Origin: Populus alba
Taxonomy: Eukaryota > Streptophyta > Magnoliopsida > Malpighiales > Salicaceae
Assembly: GCF_005239225.2 (NCBI RefSeq)
Contig: NC_133297.1
Span: 20,869,882 to 20,933,881 of the forward strand
Reading direction: 5' to 3'
DNA: 64,000 nucleotides
Part shown: one piece after another, positions 44,672 to 57,843 of the stretch
How positions within the stretch are numbered: the stretch's first letter is position 1
Layout of the letters: the number at the start of each line of letters is the position of its first letter
Notes under the pieces: model-generated
Databases searched by the model: none
What the model was told of the DNA's origin: nothing
The model's input: only the letters and a program-made list of their open reading frames with translations
Position numbers and translations under genes: made by a program

Positions 44672-45551
44672 TGTTGCGATGTCGCGGTCGCACAAATTAA
44701 TTACCTTAGCTTCAAACACAACACACAAGATAGTATAAAGCAAGCAAGGGGTCGATCCCACGAGGAAGATTTAGTTCAGATTTTTATGCTATACGTTATG
44801 CAATTTAGGGGGGTTGGATGTTATCTAGGCTAAAGAAAAATAAAACAGAAAACTATCAAACAAAATTTAATAAAATTAGAAAATTATCAAGAGAACAAAC
44901 CTTGGTCGCAATCACACATCCACCTATAGAAATCAGAACTGATCCTTGAAATGAAATTCCAGTTTATATTCTGAATTTTTATCTTTTCTTAACGTTGGTT
45001 AATTAACGGATCCGCCATATAACTAACCCTAACCAACAAATAATCACAGTGTCCGCACTAATGATTTAATCCAATGGCAGCCTTAAGATCTAGATAAATT
45101 CATTATGTTAACAACTAAGTTGTCTGCTTATGTTGCTTTGATCGAATGTTCTCCCTAAGATTAATAACGTAGATCCGCTACAATTATTAAACTCAGTTGC
45201 TTCACAAGTTCATATACCACAACTCCGGTCTTGATATCAAACTTAGCAATAAATTGTCTATAATAATAACTTAGAGTCCGCTCTAGCAATTAAAATAAAC
45301 AATCATAGGAAAAATAAGCATAGGAGAACAAACATATTCATCATATAAACTGAAAAGAAAAGGTAAAATAGATCTCACAGTTCTTGAAATCCGAAGGTTT
45401 CCGTGTCCTTGCAACCAAGAAAATGAGTTTAGCCTTGCATGTTTGTTGAACAAGTAATCAAAAAGATGGAAGAATGCATGATTTAGGGTTTCTTAGAGTA
45501 AGGGGGCGTTTTTCTCCTCTTGGGTGGCTGCCCCCCTTCTCTTCTCTTATT
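44672..45551 (-). mobile_element. 5' LTR of the Athila-type element, truncated
   Basis: 880 bp matching 38294-39177, starting TGTTGCGATGTCGCGG on the plus strand. The outer ~735 bp (the U3 promoter part) are missing: at CTTATT the sequence passes straight into satellite B (TTAGAATGTACTTC). A 3-4-base overlap (ATTT) at the join fits microhomology-mediated deletion. Confidence 0.87.
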
Positions 45552-48500
45552 TAGAATGTACTTCATTTATCATAAAATGAAATAATTCTTACTTCTTTTA
45601 TCAATTATTTTTAGAATTTTAAAACTTTTTTACTATCATTCAAGTATCATAAACAGAAATGCTAATTACATTTTTTATATATTATTTTTATCATTTGAAA
45701 ACATTTACAATATACTTCATTTATCATAAACAGAAATAATACTTTCTTTTTTAAAAAAAATTATTTTTATTATTTTAAAAAATTTTATACTATCATTCAA
45801 GTATCTTAAACAGAAATGATAATTACATTTTTTATATATTATTTTTATCAATTCAAAACATTTACAAAAGAAATTATTTTTAGAATTTCAAAACTTTTAT
45901 ACTATCATTCAAGTAACATTTGCAATGTACTTCATTTATCATAAAAAGAAATAATTCTTACATTTTTTTTATCAATTATTTTCAGAATTTTAAATTTTTT
46001 TTTATTATAATTCAAGTATCATAAACAGAAATGCTAATTACTTTTTTTATATATTATTTTTTTTAATTTGAAAATGTGTACAATATACTTCATTTATCAT
46101 AAACCGAAATAATACTATCTTTTTTTTAATAAATTATTTTTATTATTTTAAAACTTTTATACTATCATTCAAGTAACTTAAACAGAATTACTGATTAATT
46201 TTTTTATATATTATTTTTATAATTTCAAAATGTTTACAATGTACTTCATTTATGATAAGCAGAAATGCTACATACTTTTATTATAAATTATTTTTAGAAT
46301 TTCAAAACTTTTATACTATCATTCAAGTAACATTTACAATGTACTTCATTTATCATAAAATGAAATAATTCTTACATTTTTTTTTTATCAATTATTTTCT
46401 GAATTTTAATTTTTTTTTATTATAATTCAAGTATCATAAACAGAAATGCTAATTACTTTTTTTATATATTATTTTTTTAATTTGAAAATGTTTACAATAT
46501 ACTTCATTTATCATAAGCCGAAATAATACTATCTTTTTTTTAATAAATTATTTTTATTATTTTAAAACTTTTATACTATCATTCAAGTAACTTAAACAGA
46601 ATTACTAATTAATTTTTTTATATATTATTTTTATAATTTCAAAATGTTTACAATGTACTTCATTTATGATAAGCAGAAATGCTACATACTTTTTATTATA
46701 AATTATTTTTTAAATTTCAAAACTTTTATACTATCATTCAAGTATCATTTAGAATGTACTTCATTTATCATAAAATGAAATAATTCTTACTTCTTTTATC
46801 AATTATTTTTAGAATTTTAAACTTTTTTACTATCATTCAAGTATCATAAACAGAAATGCTAACTACATTTTTTATATATTATTTTTATCATTTGAAAACA
46901 TTTACAATATATTTCATTTATCATAAACTGAAATAATACTATCTTTTTTTTAAAAAAATTATTTTTATTATTTTAAAACTTTTATACTATCATTCAAGTA
47001 TCTTAAACAGAAATGCTAATTACATTTTTTATATATATATTATTTTTATCATTTGAAAACATTTAGAATATATTTTATTTATGATAAGCAGAAATGCTAC
47101 ATACTTTTTATTATAAATTATTTTTAGAATTTCAAAACTTTTATACTATCATTCAAGTATCATTTAGAATGTACTTCATTTATCATAAAATGAAATAATT
47201 CTTACTTCTTTTATCAATTATTTTTAGAATTTTAAAACTTTTTACTATCATTCAAGTATCATAAACAGAAATGCTAACTAATTTTTTATATATTATTTTT
47301 ATCATTTGAAAACATTTACAATATATTTCATTTATCATAAACTGAAATAATACTATCTTTTTTTAAAAAAAATTATTTTTTATTATTTTAAAACTTTTAT
47401 ACTATCATTCAAGTATCTTAAACAGAAATGCTAATTACATTTTATATATATATATTATTTTATCATTTGAAAACATTTAGAATATATTTTATTTATGATA
47501 AGCAGAAATGCTGCATACTTTTTATTATAAATTATTTTTAGAATTTCAAAACTTTTATACTATCATTCAAGTAACTTAAACAGAATTCCTATTAATTTTT
47601 TTATATATTATTTTTATAATTTCAAAATGTTTACAATGTACTTCATTTATGATAAGCATAAATGCTACATACTTTTTATTATAAATTATTTTTTAGAATT
47701 TCAAAACTTTTATACTATCATTCAAGTATCATTTAGAATGTACTTCATTTATCATAAAATGAAATAATTCTTACTTCTTTTATCAATTATTTTTAGAATT
47801 TTAAAACTTTTTTACTATCATTCAAGTATCATAAACAGAAATGCTAATTACATTTTTTATATGTTATTTTTATCATTTGAAAACATTTACAATATACATC
47901 ATTTATCATAAACAGAATAATACTTTCTTTTTTAAAAAAATTATTTTTTATTATTTAAAACTTTTATACTATCATTCAAGTATCTTAAACAGAAATGATA
48001 ATTACATTTTTTATATACTATTTTTATAAATTGAAAACATTTACAATATACTTCATTTAACATAAACAGAAATAATACTTTCTTTTTTTAATAAATTATT
48101 TTTTTTTATTTTAAAACTTTTATACTATCATTCAAGTATCTTAAACAGAAATGCTAATTACTTTTTTTAAAATATTATTTTTATCATTTGAAAAAATTTA
48201 TAATATATTTTATTTATGATAACCAGAAATGCTACTTACTTTTTATTATAAATTATTTTTAGAATTTCAAAACTTTTGTACTATCATTCAAGTATCATTT
48301 AGAATGTACTTCATTTATCATAAAATGAAATAATTCTTACTTCTTTTATCAATTATTTTTAGAATTTTAAAACTTTTTTACTATCATTCAAGTATCATAA
48401 ACAGAAATGCTAAGTACATTATTTATATATTACTTTTATCATTTGAAAACATTTACAATATACTTCATTTATCATAAACAGAAATAATACTTTCTTTTAA

Positions 48501-48562
48501 AAAAAATTATTTTTATTATTTTAAAACTTTTATACTATCATTCAAGTATCTTAAACAGAAAT
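45551..48562. repeat. Satellite B, middle part (orientation 1)
   Basis: About 3 kb of AT-rich tandem repeat with dimer period about 155-165 bp, made of two ~80-bp half-units marked CATTCAAGTATCATAAACAG and CTTCATTTATCATAAA. Some stretches show larger blocks repeated (for example 46200-46760). No genes. Confidence 0.93.
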
Positions 48563-51500
48563 GAATCTCTGCTTCTGATAGTTGATTGATAGTTTAAATG
48601 TTTTTAAATTATCAAAATAATTTTAATACAAAAATAAGTAGGAACTCTGTTTCTCATAGTTGATTCATAGTTTAAATGTTTTGAAATTTTAAAAATATTT
48701 TTTACAAAAATATAAGTAGGATCTCTCTTTCTCATACTTGAAAGATGGTTTAAATGTTGTCAAAATATGACAATAATTTTATTAAAAAAATATGTAGGAT
48801 CTTTGCTTCTGATAGTAGATTGATAGTTTAAATGTTTTAAAATTTTAAAAATACTTTTTTTAGAAAAGTAAGTAGGATCTCTGTTTCTCATACTTGGAAG
48901 ATGGTTTAAATGTTTTCAAATTATAAAAATAATTTTTTAACAAAAGTTAGTAGGATCTCTGTTTCTCATACTTGAAAGATAGTTTAAATGTTTTCAAATT
49001 ATGACAATAATTTTATTACAAAAATATGTAGGATCTCTGCTTCTGATAGTTGATTGATAGTTTAAATGTTTTGAAATTAAAAAAAAAATCTTTTTAAGAA
49101 AAGTAAGTAGTATCTTCGTTTCTCATACTTGAAAGATAGTTTAATTCTTTTCAAATTATGAAAGTAATTTGTTTACAAAAATAAGTAGGATCTCTGCTTC
49201 TGATAGTAGATTGATAGTTTAAATGTTTTGAAATTTTAAAAATAATTTTTTTAGAAAAGTAAGTAGGATCTCTGTTGCTAATACTTGAATGATAGTTTAA
49301 ATGTTTTAAAATTATGAAAATAATTTGTTTACAAAAATAAGTAGGATCTCGGCTTCTAATAGTTGATTGATAGTTTAAATGTTTTGAAATTTTAAAAATA
49401 ATTTTTTTAGAAAAGTAAGTAGGATCTTTGTTGCTAATACTTGAAAGATAGTTTAAATGTTTTAAAATTATGAAAATAATTTGTTTACAAAAATAAGTAG
49501 GATCTCTGCTTCTGATAGTTGATTGATAGTTTAAATGTTTTGAAATTTTAAAAATATTTTTTTTAGAAAAGTAAGTAGGATCTCTGTTTCTCATACTTGG
49601 AAGATGGTTTAAATGTTTTCAAATTATAAAAATATTTTTTTAACAAAAGTTAGTAGGATCTCTGTTTCTCATACTTGAAAGATAGTTTAAATGTTTTCAA
49701 ATTATGACAATAATTTTATTACAAAAATATGTAGGATCTCTGCTTCTGATAGTTGATAGATAGTTTAAATGTTTTGAAATTTTAAAAAAAATTCTTTTTA
49801 AGAAAAGTTAGTAGTATCTTCGTTTCTCATACTTGAAAGATAGTTTAATTATTTTCAAATTATGAAAGTAATTTGCTTACAAAAATAAGTAGGATCTCTG
49901 CTTCTGAGAGTTAATTGATAGTTTAAAAGTTTTGAAATTTAAAAAAAAAACTTTTTAAGAAAACTAAGTAGTATCTCTGTTTCTCATACTTGAAAGATAG
50001 TTTAATTATTTTTAAATTATGAAAGAAATTTGCTTACAAAAATAAGTAGGATCTTTGTTTCTGATAGTAGATTGATAGTTTAAATGATTTGAAATTTTAA
50101 AAACACTTTTTTTAGAAAAGCAAGTAGGATCTCTGTTGCTAATACTTGAATAATAGTTTAAATGTTTTAAAAGTATGAAAATAATTTGTTTACAAAAATA
50201 AGTAGGATCTCTGCTTCTGATAGTTGACTGATAGTTTAAAAGTTTTGAAATTTTAAAAATAATTTTTTAGAAAAGTAAAGTAGGATCTTTGTTGCAAATA
50301 CTTGAAAAGATAGTTTAAATTTTAAAATTAAGAAAATAATTTGTTTATAAAAATAGTAGTATATCTGCTTCTGATAGTTGATTGATAGTTTAAATGTTTT
50401 CAAATTATGAAAATAATTTTATTACAAAAATAAATAGGATCTCTGTTTCTCATACTTGAAAGATATTTTAAATGTTTTCAAATTATGAAAATAATTTTAA
50501 TACAAAAATAAGTAGGAACTCTGTTTCTGATAGTTGATTCATAGTTTAAATGTTTTGAAATTTTAAAAATATTTTTTTAAGAAAAGTAAGTAGGATCTCT
50601 ATTTCTCATAGTTGAAAGATAGTGTAAATGTTTTCAAATTATGACAATAATTTTACTACAAAAATATGTAGGATCTCTGCTTCTGATAGTTGATTGATAC
50701 ATTAAATGTTTTGAAATTAAAAAAAAAAAAACTTTTTAAGAAAAGTACGTAGTATCTCCGTTTCTCATATTTGAAATATAGTTTAATTCTTTTCAAATTA
50801 TGAAAGTAATTTGTTTACAAAAATAAGTAGGATCTCTGTTTCTGATAGTAGATTGATAGTTTAAAGGTTTTGAAATTTTAAAAATAATTTTTTAGGAAAA
50901 GTAAGTAGGATCTCTGTTTCTCACACTTGAAAGATAGTTTAAGTGTTTTCAGATTATGACAATGATTTTATTACAAAAATATGTAGTATCTCTGCTTCTG
51001 ATAGTAGATTGATAGTTTAAATGTTTTGAAAATTTTAAAAAATAATTTTTTTAGAAAAGTAAGTAGGATCTCAGTTGCTAATACTTGAAAGATAGTTTAA
51101 ATGTTTTAAAATTATGAAAATAATTTGTTTACAAAAATAAGTAGGATCTCTCCTTCTGATAGTTGATTGATAGTTTAAATGTTTTGAAATTTTAAAAATA
51201 ACTTTTTAAGAAAAGTAAGTAGGATCTCTGTTTCTCATACTTGAAAGATAGTTTAAATGTTTTCAAATTATAAAAATAACTTTTTAACAAAAGTTAGTAG
51301 GATCTTTGTTTCTCATACTTGAAAGATAGTTTAAATGTTTTCAAATTATGACAATAATTTTATTACAAAAATATGTAGGATCTCTGCTTCTGATAGTTGA
51401 TTGATAGTTTAAATGTTTTGAAATTTAAAAAAAAAAAAAATTTAAGAAATGTAAGTAGTATCTTCGTTTCTCATACTTGAAAGATAGTTTAATTATTTTC

Positions 51501-54500
51501 AAATTATGAAAGTAATTTGTTTACAAAAATAAGTAGGATCTCTGCTTCTGATAGTAGATTGATAGTTTAAATGTTTTGAAATTTTAAAAATAATTTTGTA
51601 AGAAAAGTAAATAGGATCTCTGTTTCTCATACTTGAAAGATAGTTTAAATGTTTTCAAATTATGACAATAATTTTATAAAAAAAAATAAGTAGGATCTCT
51701 ATTTCTGATAGTTGAATGATAGTTTAAATCTTTTGAAATTTTAAAAATATTTTTTTTAGAAAAGTAAGTAGTATCTTCGTTTCTCATACTTGAAACATAG
51801 TTTAATTATTTTCAAATTATGAAAGTAATTTGTTTACAACCATAAGTAGGATCTCTGCTTCTGATAGCTGATTGATAGTTTAAATGTTTTGAAATTTTAA
51901 AAATAATTTTTTTATAAATGTAAGTAGGATCTCTGTTGCTAATACTTGAAATATAGTTTAAATGTTTTAAAATTAAGAAAATAATTTGTTTAAAAAAATA
52001 AGTAGGATCTCTGCTTCTGATAGTTGATTGATAGTTTAAATGTTTTGAAATTTTAAAAATATTTTTTAAAGAAAAGTAAGTAGGATCTCTGTTTCTCATA
52101 CTTGGAAGATGGTTTAAATGTTTTCAAATTATGACTATAATTTTTATAAAAAATAAGTAGGATCTCTATTTCTGATAGTTGAATGATAGTTTTCAATGTT
52201 TTGAAATTTAAAAAAAAAATTTAGAAAAGTAAGTAGGATCTTTGTTGCTGATAGATGAAAGATAGTTTAAATCTTTTAATATTATGAAAATAATTTTTTT
52301 ACTCAAATAAGTAGGATCTCTGCTTCTGATAGGTGATTGATAGTTTAAATATTTTGAAATTTTAAAAATATTTTTTTTAGAAATGTAAGTAGGATCTCTG
52401 TTGCTAATACTTGAAAGATAGTTTAAATGTTTTAAAATTATGAAAGTAATTTGTTTACAAAAATAAGTAGGATCTCTCCTTCTGATAGTTGATTGATAGT
52501 TTAAATGTTTTGAAATTTTAAAAATAACTTTTTAAGAAAAGTAAGTAGGATCTCTGTTTCTCATACTTGAAAGATAGTTTAAATGTTTTAAAATTATGAA
52601 AATAATTTGTTTACAAAAATAAGTAGGATCTCTGCTTCTGATAGGTGATTGATAGTTTAAATGTTTTGAAATTTTCAAAATAATTTTGTAAGAAAAGTAA
52701 ATAGGATCTTTGTTTCTCATACTTGAAAGATAGTTTAAATGTTTTCAAATTATGACAATAATTTAAAAAAAAAATAAGTAGGATCTCTAGGATTCTGATA
52801 GTTGAATAAATAGTTTCAATGTTTTGAAATTTTTTTGAAATTTTTTTTTTAGAAAAAGTAAGTAGAAAATAAATTTGATCTCTGTTGCTATTGATAGTTT
52901 AAAATATGAAAGATAGTTTAAAATGTTTTAAAATTATGAAAATAATTTTTTTACTAAAATAAGTAGGATCTCTGCTTCTCATAGTTGATTGATAGTTTAA
53001 ATGTTTTGAAATTTTCAAAATATTTTTTTAGAAAAAGTAAGTAGGATCTCTGTTTCTGATACTTGAAAGAAAGTTTAAATATTATTGAGATTATGAAAAT
53101 AATTTGCTTACAAGATAAGTAGGATCTATGTTTCTGATAGTAGATTGATAGTTTAAATGTTTTAAAATTTTAAAAATAATTTTTTAGAGAAGTAAGTAGA
53201 ATCTCATTTGCTAATACTTGAAAGATAGTTTAAATGTTTTAAAATTATGAAAATAATTTGTTTACTAAAATAAGTAGGATCTCTGCTTCTAATAGCTGAT
53301 TGATAGTTTAAATATTTTGAAATTTTAAAAATAATTTTTTTAGAAAAGTAAGTAGGATCTCGGTTGCTAATACTTGAAAGATAGTTTAAATGTTTTAAAA
53401 TTATAAAAATAATTTGTATACAAAAATAAGTAGGATCTCTGTTTCTCATGCTTGAAACATAGTTTAAATGTTTTCAAATTATAAAAATAGTTTTTTAACA
53501 AAAGTTAGTAGGATCTCTGTTTCTCATACTTGAAAGATAGTTTAAATGTTTTCAAATTATGACAATAATTTTATGACAAAAATATGTAGGATCTCTGCTT
53601 CTGATAGTTGATTGATAGTTTAAATGTTTTGAAATTTAAAAAAAAAATTTAAGAAATATAAGTAGTATCTTCGTTTCTCATACTTGAAAGATAGTTTAAT
53701 TATTTTCAAATTATGAAAGTAATTTTTTACAAAATAAGTAGGATCTCTGCTTCTATAGTAGATTGATAGTTTAAATGTTTTGAAATTTTAAAAAATAATT
53801 TTTTTAGAAAAGTAAATAGGATCTCTTTTGTTAATACTTGAAAGATAGTTTAAATGTTTTAAAATTATGAAAATAATTTGTTTACTAAAATAAGTAGGAT
53901 CTCTGCTTCTGATAGGTGATTGATAGTTCAAATGTTTTGAAATTAAAAAAAAAAAAACTTTTTTAAGAAAAGTAAGTAGTTATTTTCGTTTTCTCATACT
54001 TGGAAGATGGTTTACATGTTTTCAAATTATAAAAATATTTATTAACCAAAAGTTTAGTAGGATCTCTGTTTCTCATACTTGAAAGATAGTTTAAGTGTTT
54101 TCAAATTATGATAATAATTTTATTACAAAAATATGTAGTATCTCTGCTTCTGATAGGAGATTTGATAGTTTAAAAGTTTTTGAAATTTTTAAAAATAATT
54201 TTTTAGAAAGTAAGTATGATATCCGTTGCTAATACTTGAAAGATAGTTTAATGTTTTTAAAATTATGAAAATAAATTTGGTTACAAAAATAAGTAGGATC
54301 TCTCGCTTCTGATAGTTGACTTGATAGTTTAAATGTTTTGAAAATTTTAAAAATAACTTTTTAAGAAAAGTAAGTAGGATCTCTGTTTCTCTTACTTGAA
54401 AGATAGTTTTAATGTTTTAAAATTAAGAAAAAAATTTTTTTTGACGCTAAAATAAGTAGGATCTCTGTCTTAGCTTCTGATAATTGAATTTGATAGTTTA

Positions 54501-54503
54501 AAT
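48563..54503. repeat. Satellite B, right part (orientation 2, inverted)
   Basis: About 5.9 kb of the same family read as its reverse complement: markers TAGGATCTCTGCTTCTGATA, GTTTCTCATACTTGAAAGAT and TAGTTTAAATGTTTTGAAAT, with ~79-bp half-units and a ~158-bp dimer. The minus-strand ORFs that read RDPTYF...LNYQSTIRS are created by the repeat and are not genes. The array runs into the assembly gap. Confidence 0.93.
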
Positions 54504-55003
54504 NNNNNNNNNNNNNNNNNNNNNNNNNNNNNNNNNNNNNNNNNNNNNNNNNNNNNNNNNNNNNNNNNNNNNNNNNNNNNNNNNNNNNNNNNNNNNNNNN
54601 NNNNNNNNNNNNNNNNNNNNNNNNNNNNNNNNNNNNNNNNNNNNNNNNNNNNNNNNNNNNNNNNNNNNNNNNNNNNNNNNNNNNNNNNNNNNNNNNNNNN
54701 NNNNNNNNNNNNNNNNNNNNNNNNNNNNNNNNNNNNNNNNNNNNNNNNNNNNNNNNNNNNNNNNNNNNNNNNNNNNNNNNNNNNNNNNNNNNNNNNNNNN
54801 NNNNNNNNNNNNNNNNNNNNNNNNNNNNNNNNNNNNNNNNNNNNNNNNNNNNNNNNNNNNNNNNNNNNNNNNNNNNNNNNNNNNNNNNNNNNNNNNNNNN
54901 NNNNNNNNNNNNNNNNNNNNNNNNNNNNNNNNNNNNNNNNNNNNNNNNNNNNNNNNNNNNNNNNNNNNNNNNNNNNNNNNNNNNNNNNNNNNNNNNNNNN
55001 NNN
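54504..55003. other. Assembly gap (500 N)
   Basis: Exactly 500 Ns, the usual placeholder for a gap of unknown size. It begins within satellite B, so the true array length is not known. Confidence 0.99.
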
Positions 55004-55730
55004 TCTTTCATTTTTGTTTTGGTTGAGCATAACCATATCAGTTGTTTTTATGAGAAGCTCAAATCTTTTAGAATCCTTTTGGATCTTTCTTCTTTTCTTT
55101 TCTTAACCAATCAACAATATTTATCTTCACTGCTTCATTTGGATGAATAATGAAAGACTAAAAAAATTACAACGATCAATTCTAGCACAATCTTCACTGT
55201 TTTGTTTGGATGGTAAAAAAAGACTCTTATTTTCCCCCCAGTTTGGGGTGTGATCCTAGTCAAGGTTATTTTCAAAAAATATTACTTTGGAGGTCCCAAA
55301 AAATATCTTTGAAAACATATGAGATTTTGTATGGTTTTGGAAGAAAGGAACACCAAAGGATTCTTTGTAGTTTTGTGAGCAAAAGTTGTGCTCAAAATGT
55401 TATTTACATGTAATAACAACAAAAAGAGTGTGATATGAACATAGGAAAGCACATGACCTTATTTAACAAGGAAAGCTCATTTAATAGAGAAAGTCTTGTT
55501 CAAAAGTATGAAACAAAAGACAATAACAAGGCAGGCTTCATTCCATTATTTTGGCGAATTTGTTCTTAGGCTAGCCTCCTCTCAAAAGTTCTATACAGAG
55601 GATTCAAAGACAATGTGGAACAACACCACGATCAAAATTTGAGTTCTTCAAAATTCATGCTATCATTTCCACACCCATGCAGGACCATTGATGCTTTCGA
55701 TATTCCCCAAACATTCCATCCTAATATGCT
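55004..55730. other. Sequence after the gap; no gene
   Basis: No satellite B units on this side, so the array edge is hidden in the gap. The segment from about 55560 is probably the continuation of the gypsy element whose gag follows, with many stops; 55004-55560 has no recognisable feature. Confidence 0.45.
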
Positions 55731-57115
55731 TCAAGCAGGATTACGCAGTGGGTTCATGTTCATATTAGGAGCGTGTTCCAATTCTATCCACTTGGCCTTG
55801 ATTAATTGAAGAAGCTTTCTCTTGAAGGCGTTGCAAGTATGGATGTTATGCCTAGCAATACCAGCATGGTATTCACAATTGAGTTCTGGCTTGTACCAAT
55901 TAGGATAAGGTGGCTGCACAGGTGTTAGAGGTTCTGGAGCTATTTGCCCGATGCTCAATAGCTTTTGATACATCTCATTCAGGGGTAGCGGTAGTGGAGG
56001 TAGTTGTTCTGAACCTTTTGGTAATTTCCAATTTGGCTTTTGGCTTGAAAGTTTTGGGTTCAGGTTTTTTGATGTTGGCAATTTGGGATGGAGTATGGTA
56101 ATTTTAGGATGAGTTTTTCGTACCCTGTAGCCATCTTCAACATGGTAGACCTCTTTTCTTTCAAAGCCTATTTTCTCAGTGGGTGCAGAAATTCTACCAC
56201 TCTTGACACCTTGCTCTATGCGTTCACACACTACCACAACATCAGTGAATTGCTGGGCCAAACTACCCATCACATGTTCGTAATAGGGTGCCTTGAGTGT
56301 GTTGGCAAATAAAGAGACCATCTCTTTGTCTAGAAGTGGGGATGTACTTAAGCAGCTGATTCCCACCATCTTTGAGCATATTCCCTTATGCTTTCTTTGT
56401 CCCTTTTCTCTAGAGTAGACAAGCTGGTTTTGTCGGGAGTGATGTCCATGTTGTACTTGTATTGCTTGACAAAAGCATCCACCAGATCTTTCCAGCTCTG
56501 AATTTTTGTGTTGTCCAATCTCATATACCAGCTCAATGTTGCCCCGCTTAAACTGTCTTGGAAAAAGTGCATTAGTTGTTTTTCATCATATACTACCTTT
56601 GCCATTTTAGTAGGACCTGAGATGAGGTATGGGGCATTGTGTTCCACTATATTTGATGAACTCAGGAACACAAAGTTTCTTTGGTATAACCACATTTAGG
56701 ACTAAACACATCTCTGCTGCCCGTACCGGGTCATATAAATCTACCCCTTCAATGACTTTGAGTCTGGCTTCCAGCGCTTCTATCTTAGCTTGGTCAATGC
56801 TATCAAATGACTTAGCCTTATGGGACTCGTTAGTAGATACTTCCATGACTATTGGGGCTGGTGCAGGTGTCGCTGATTGCACAAATATTGGATTTTGCTA
56901 AAGCTCCTAACCATAATCGCTCATTCTTTCTTCAGGTTGAATTGTAGTAGGAGCCAAATCAAAGGTGACCGGTCGGTTAGAAGGACCTTCACCAAAGGTA
57001 TTTCTCAGTGTTTGCTCAAGTAAGCTGGTGAGATGAGCCATGCTTGTTTTTAGAGACTCCAACTATTCTTGAAAATAGGCATCACGTTGAGCACGTTCTT
57101 CATCTTTCATGCTTC
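55731..57115 (-). pseudogene. Tat/Ogre-type gypsy gag pseudogene
   Basis: Reading down the minus strand from about 57109 (MKDEERAQRDAYFQE, then a stop): SMAHLTSLLEQTLRNTFGEG; KIEALEARLKVIEGVDLYD; PEFIKYSGTQCP; KQLMHFFQDSLSGATLSWYM; SWKDLVDAFVKQYKYNMDI; KESIREYAQRWWESAAQV; and the zinc-binding-like ending CEYHAGIARHNIHTC..FKRKLLQLI. The order and motifs are those of the gag of Tat/Ogre lineage elements. At least three stops and two frame changes break it. No protease or RT follows before the gap. Confidence 0.8.
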
Positions 57116-57843
57116 TCACTTTAAGTCGGGTGTTGTACACTTTTTAGGGACCTATATTTCAATTTGCGGTGTATGCATGTTAAATGTATGAACATGTAAT
57201 TTATATGATGAACTTTCCCTTCGAGGGGTGACATATGATCGTAACTCTTGCATGATAAAACAAGAATCTTGATTCTTGCCCACACTTTATAATGAAAAAT
57301 TTCGGAGTGACAGTCTTTATGCCACCCACAAGTCTTGAGTTCAAGATGCTTCAAGAAGGGTTTGCCCTGATGTAAATAAAGATAGTACATATAACCTAAG
57401 GACAAGTTCTATTCATTATGTGAACATGGGCAGGTTTTTACTTGGTCTCAAAAGGGTCTCATATCTGCCCAGTGACGATCTTCGTAAAGACAGTATAGGG
57501 ACGTTGCGAGAAATGGTTAAGGCACGTATACCCACCATTACAAAGCAAACACTCTGATATGAGTTAGGTGTTTCACGCATCTGAACCCTGACCAATGGTC
57601 ATAAGGCAGATTGCTAATTCCTCACTTAACTTAGAAGCTTATGTGTGCTTGTACAAAATTTAAAGTAAGTGATGCTTGAGGCAGTTCTATACAATGCATG
57701 AACAAATATTTACATAAATTAAAGTGTGTAAGAAATAAATAAAGGAAATGCATAAAAATAAACACACAAACCACAACAATAAAACATAATAATCAGACAA
57801 AAACAAAGCTTAGCCCACAAGATTCCTAATGGAGTCGTCATTC
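57116..57843 (-). other. 5' leader with degenerate tRNA-Arg-like primer site
   Basis: Leader between gag and LTR. At 57826-57842 the minus strand reads GAATGACGACTCCATTAGG just after the LTR end. Intact Tat/Ogre elements have TGGCGACTCC here, complementary to tRNA-Arg, so this looks like a decayed version. No ORF of note. Confidence 0.55.

Larger units (their letters stand above)
38294..45551 (-). mobile_element. Athila-type Ty3/gypsy element, internally deleted, 5' LTR truncated
   Basis: About 7.3 kb, coding on the minus strand: 5' LTR (truncated) 44672-45551, primer site 44650-44666, gag-protease-integrase tail 44182-41420, a noncoding 3' region, polypurine tract 39913-39927, 3' LTR 38294-39912. 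The tRNA-Asp primer site, the gag motifs and the AAGTGTGGGGGTATT tract are typical of plant Athila elements. It sits inside satellite B on both sides. Non-autonomous: RT, RNase H and most of integrase are missing. Confidence 0.88.

Noticed and set aside
49151..53449. Several minus-strand ORFs with a repeated RDPTYF...LNYQS peptide
   Set aside because: They are produced by the satellite B monomers; the frame is not conserved across the array and there is no start or promoter context.
54409..55036. ORFs of about 190-200 codons
   Set aside because: Almost entirely Ns of the assembly gap.
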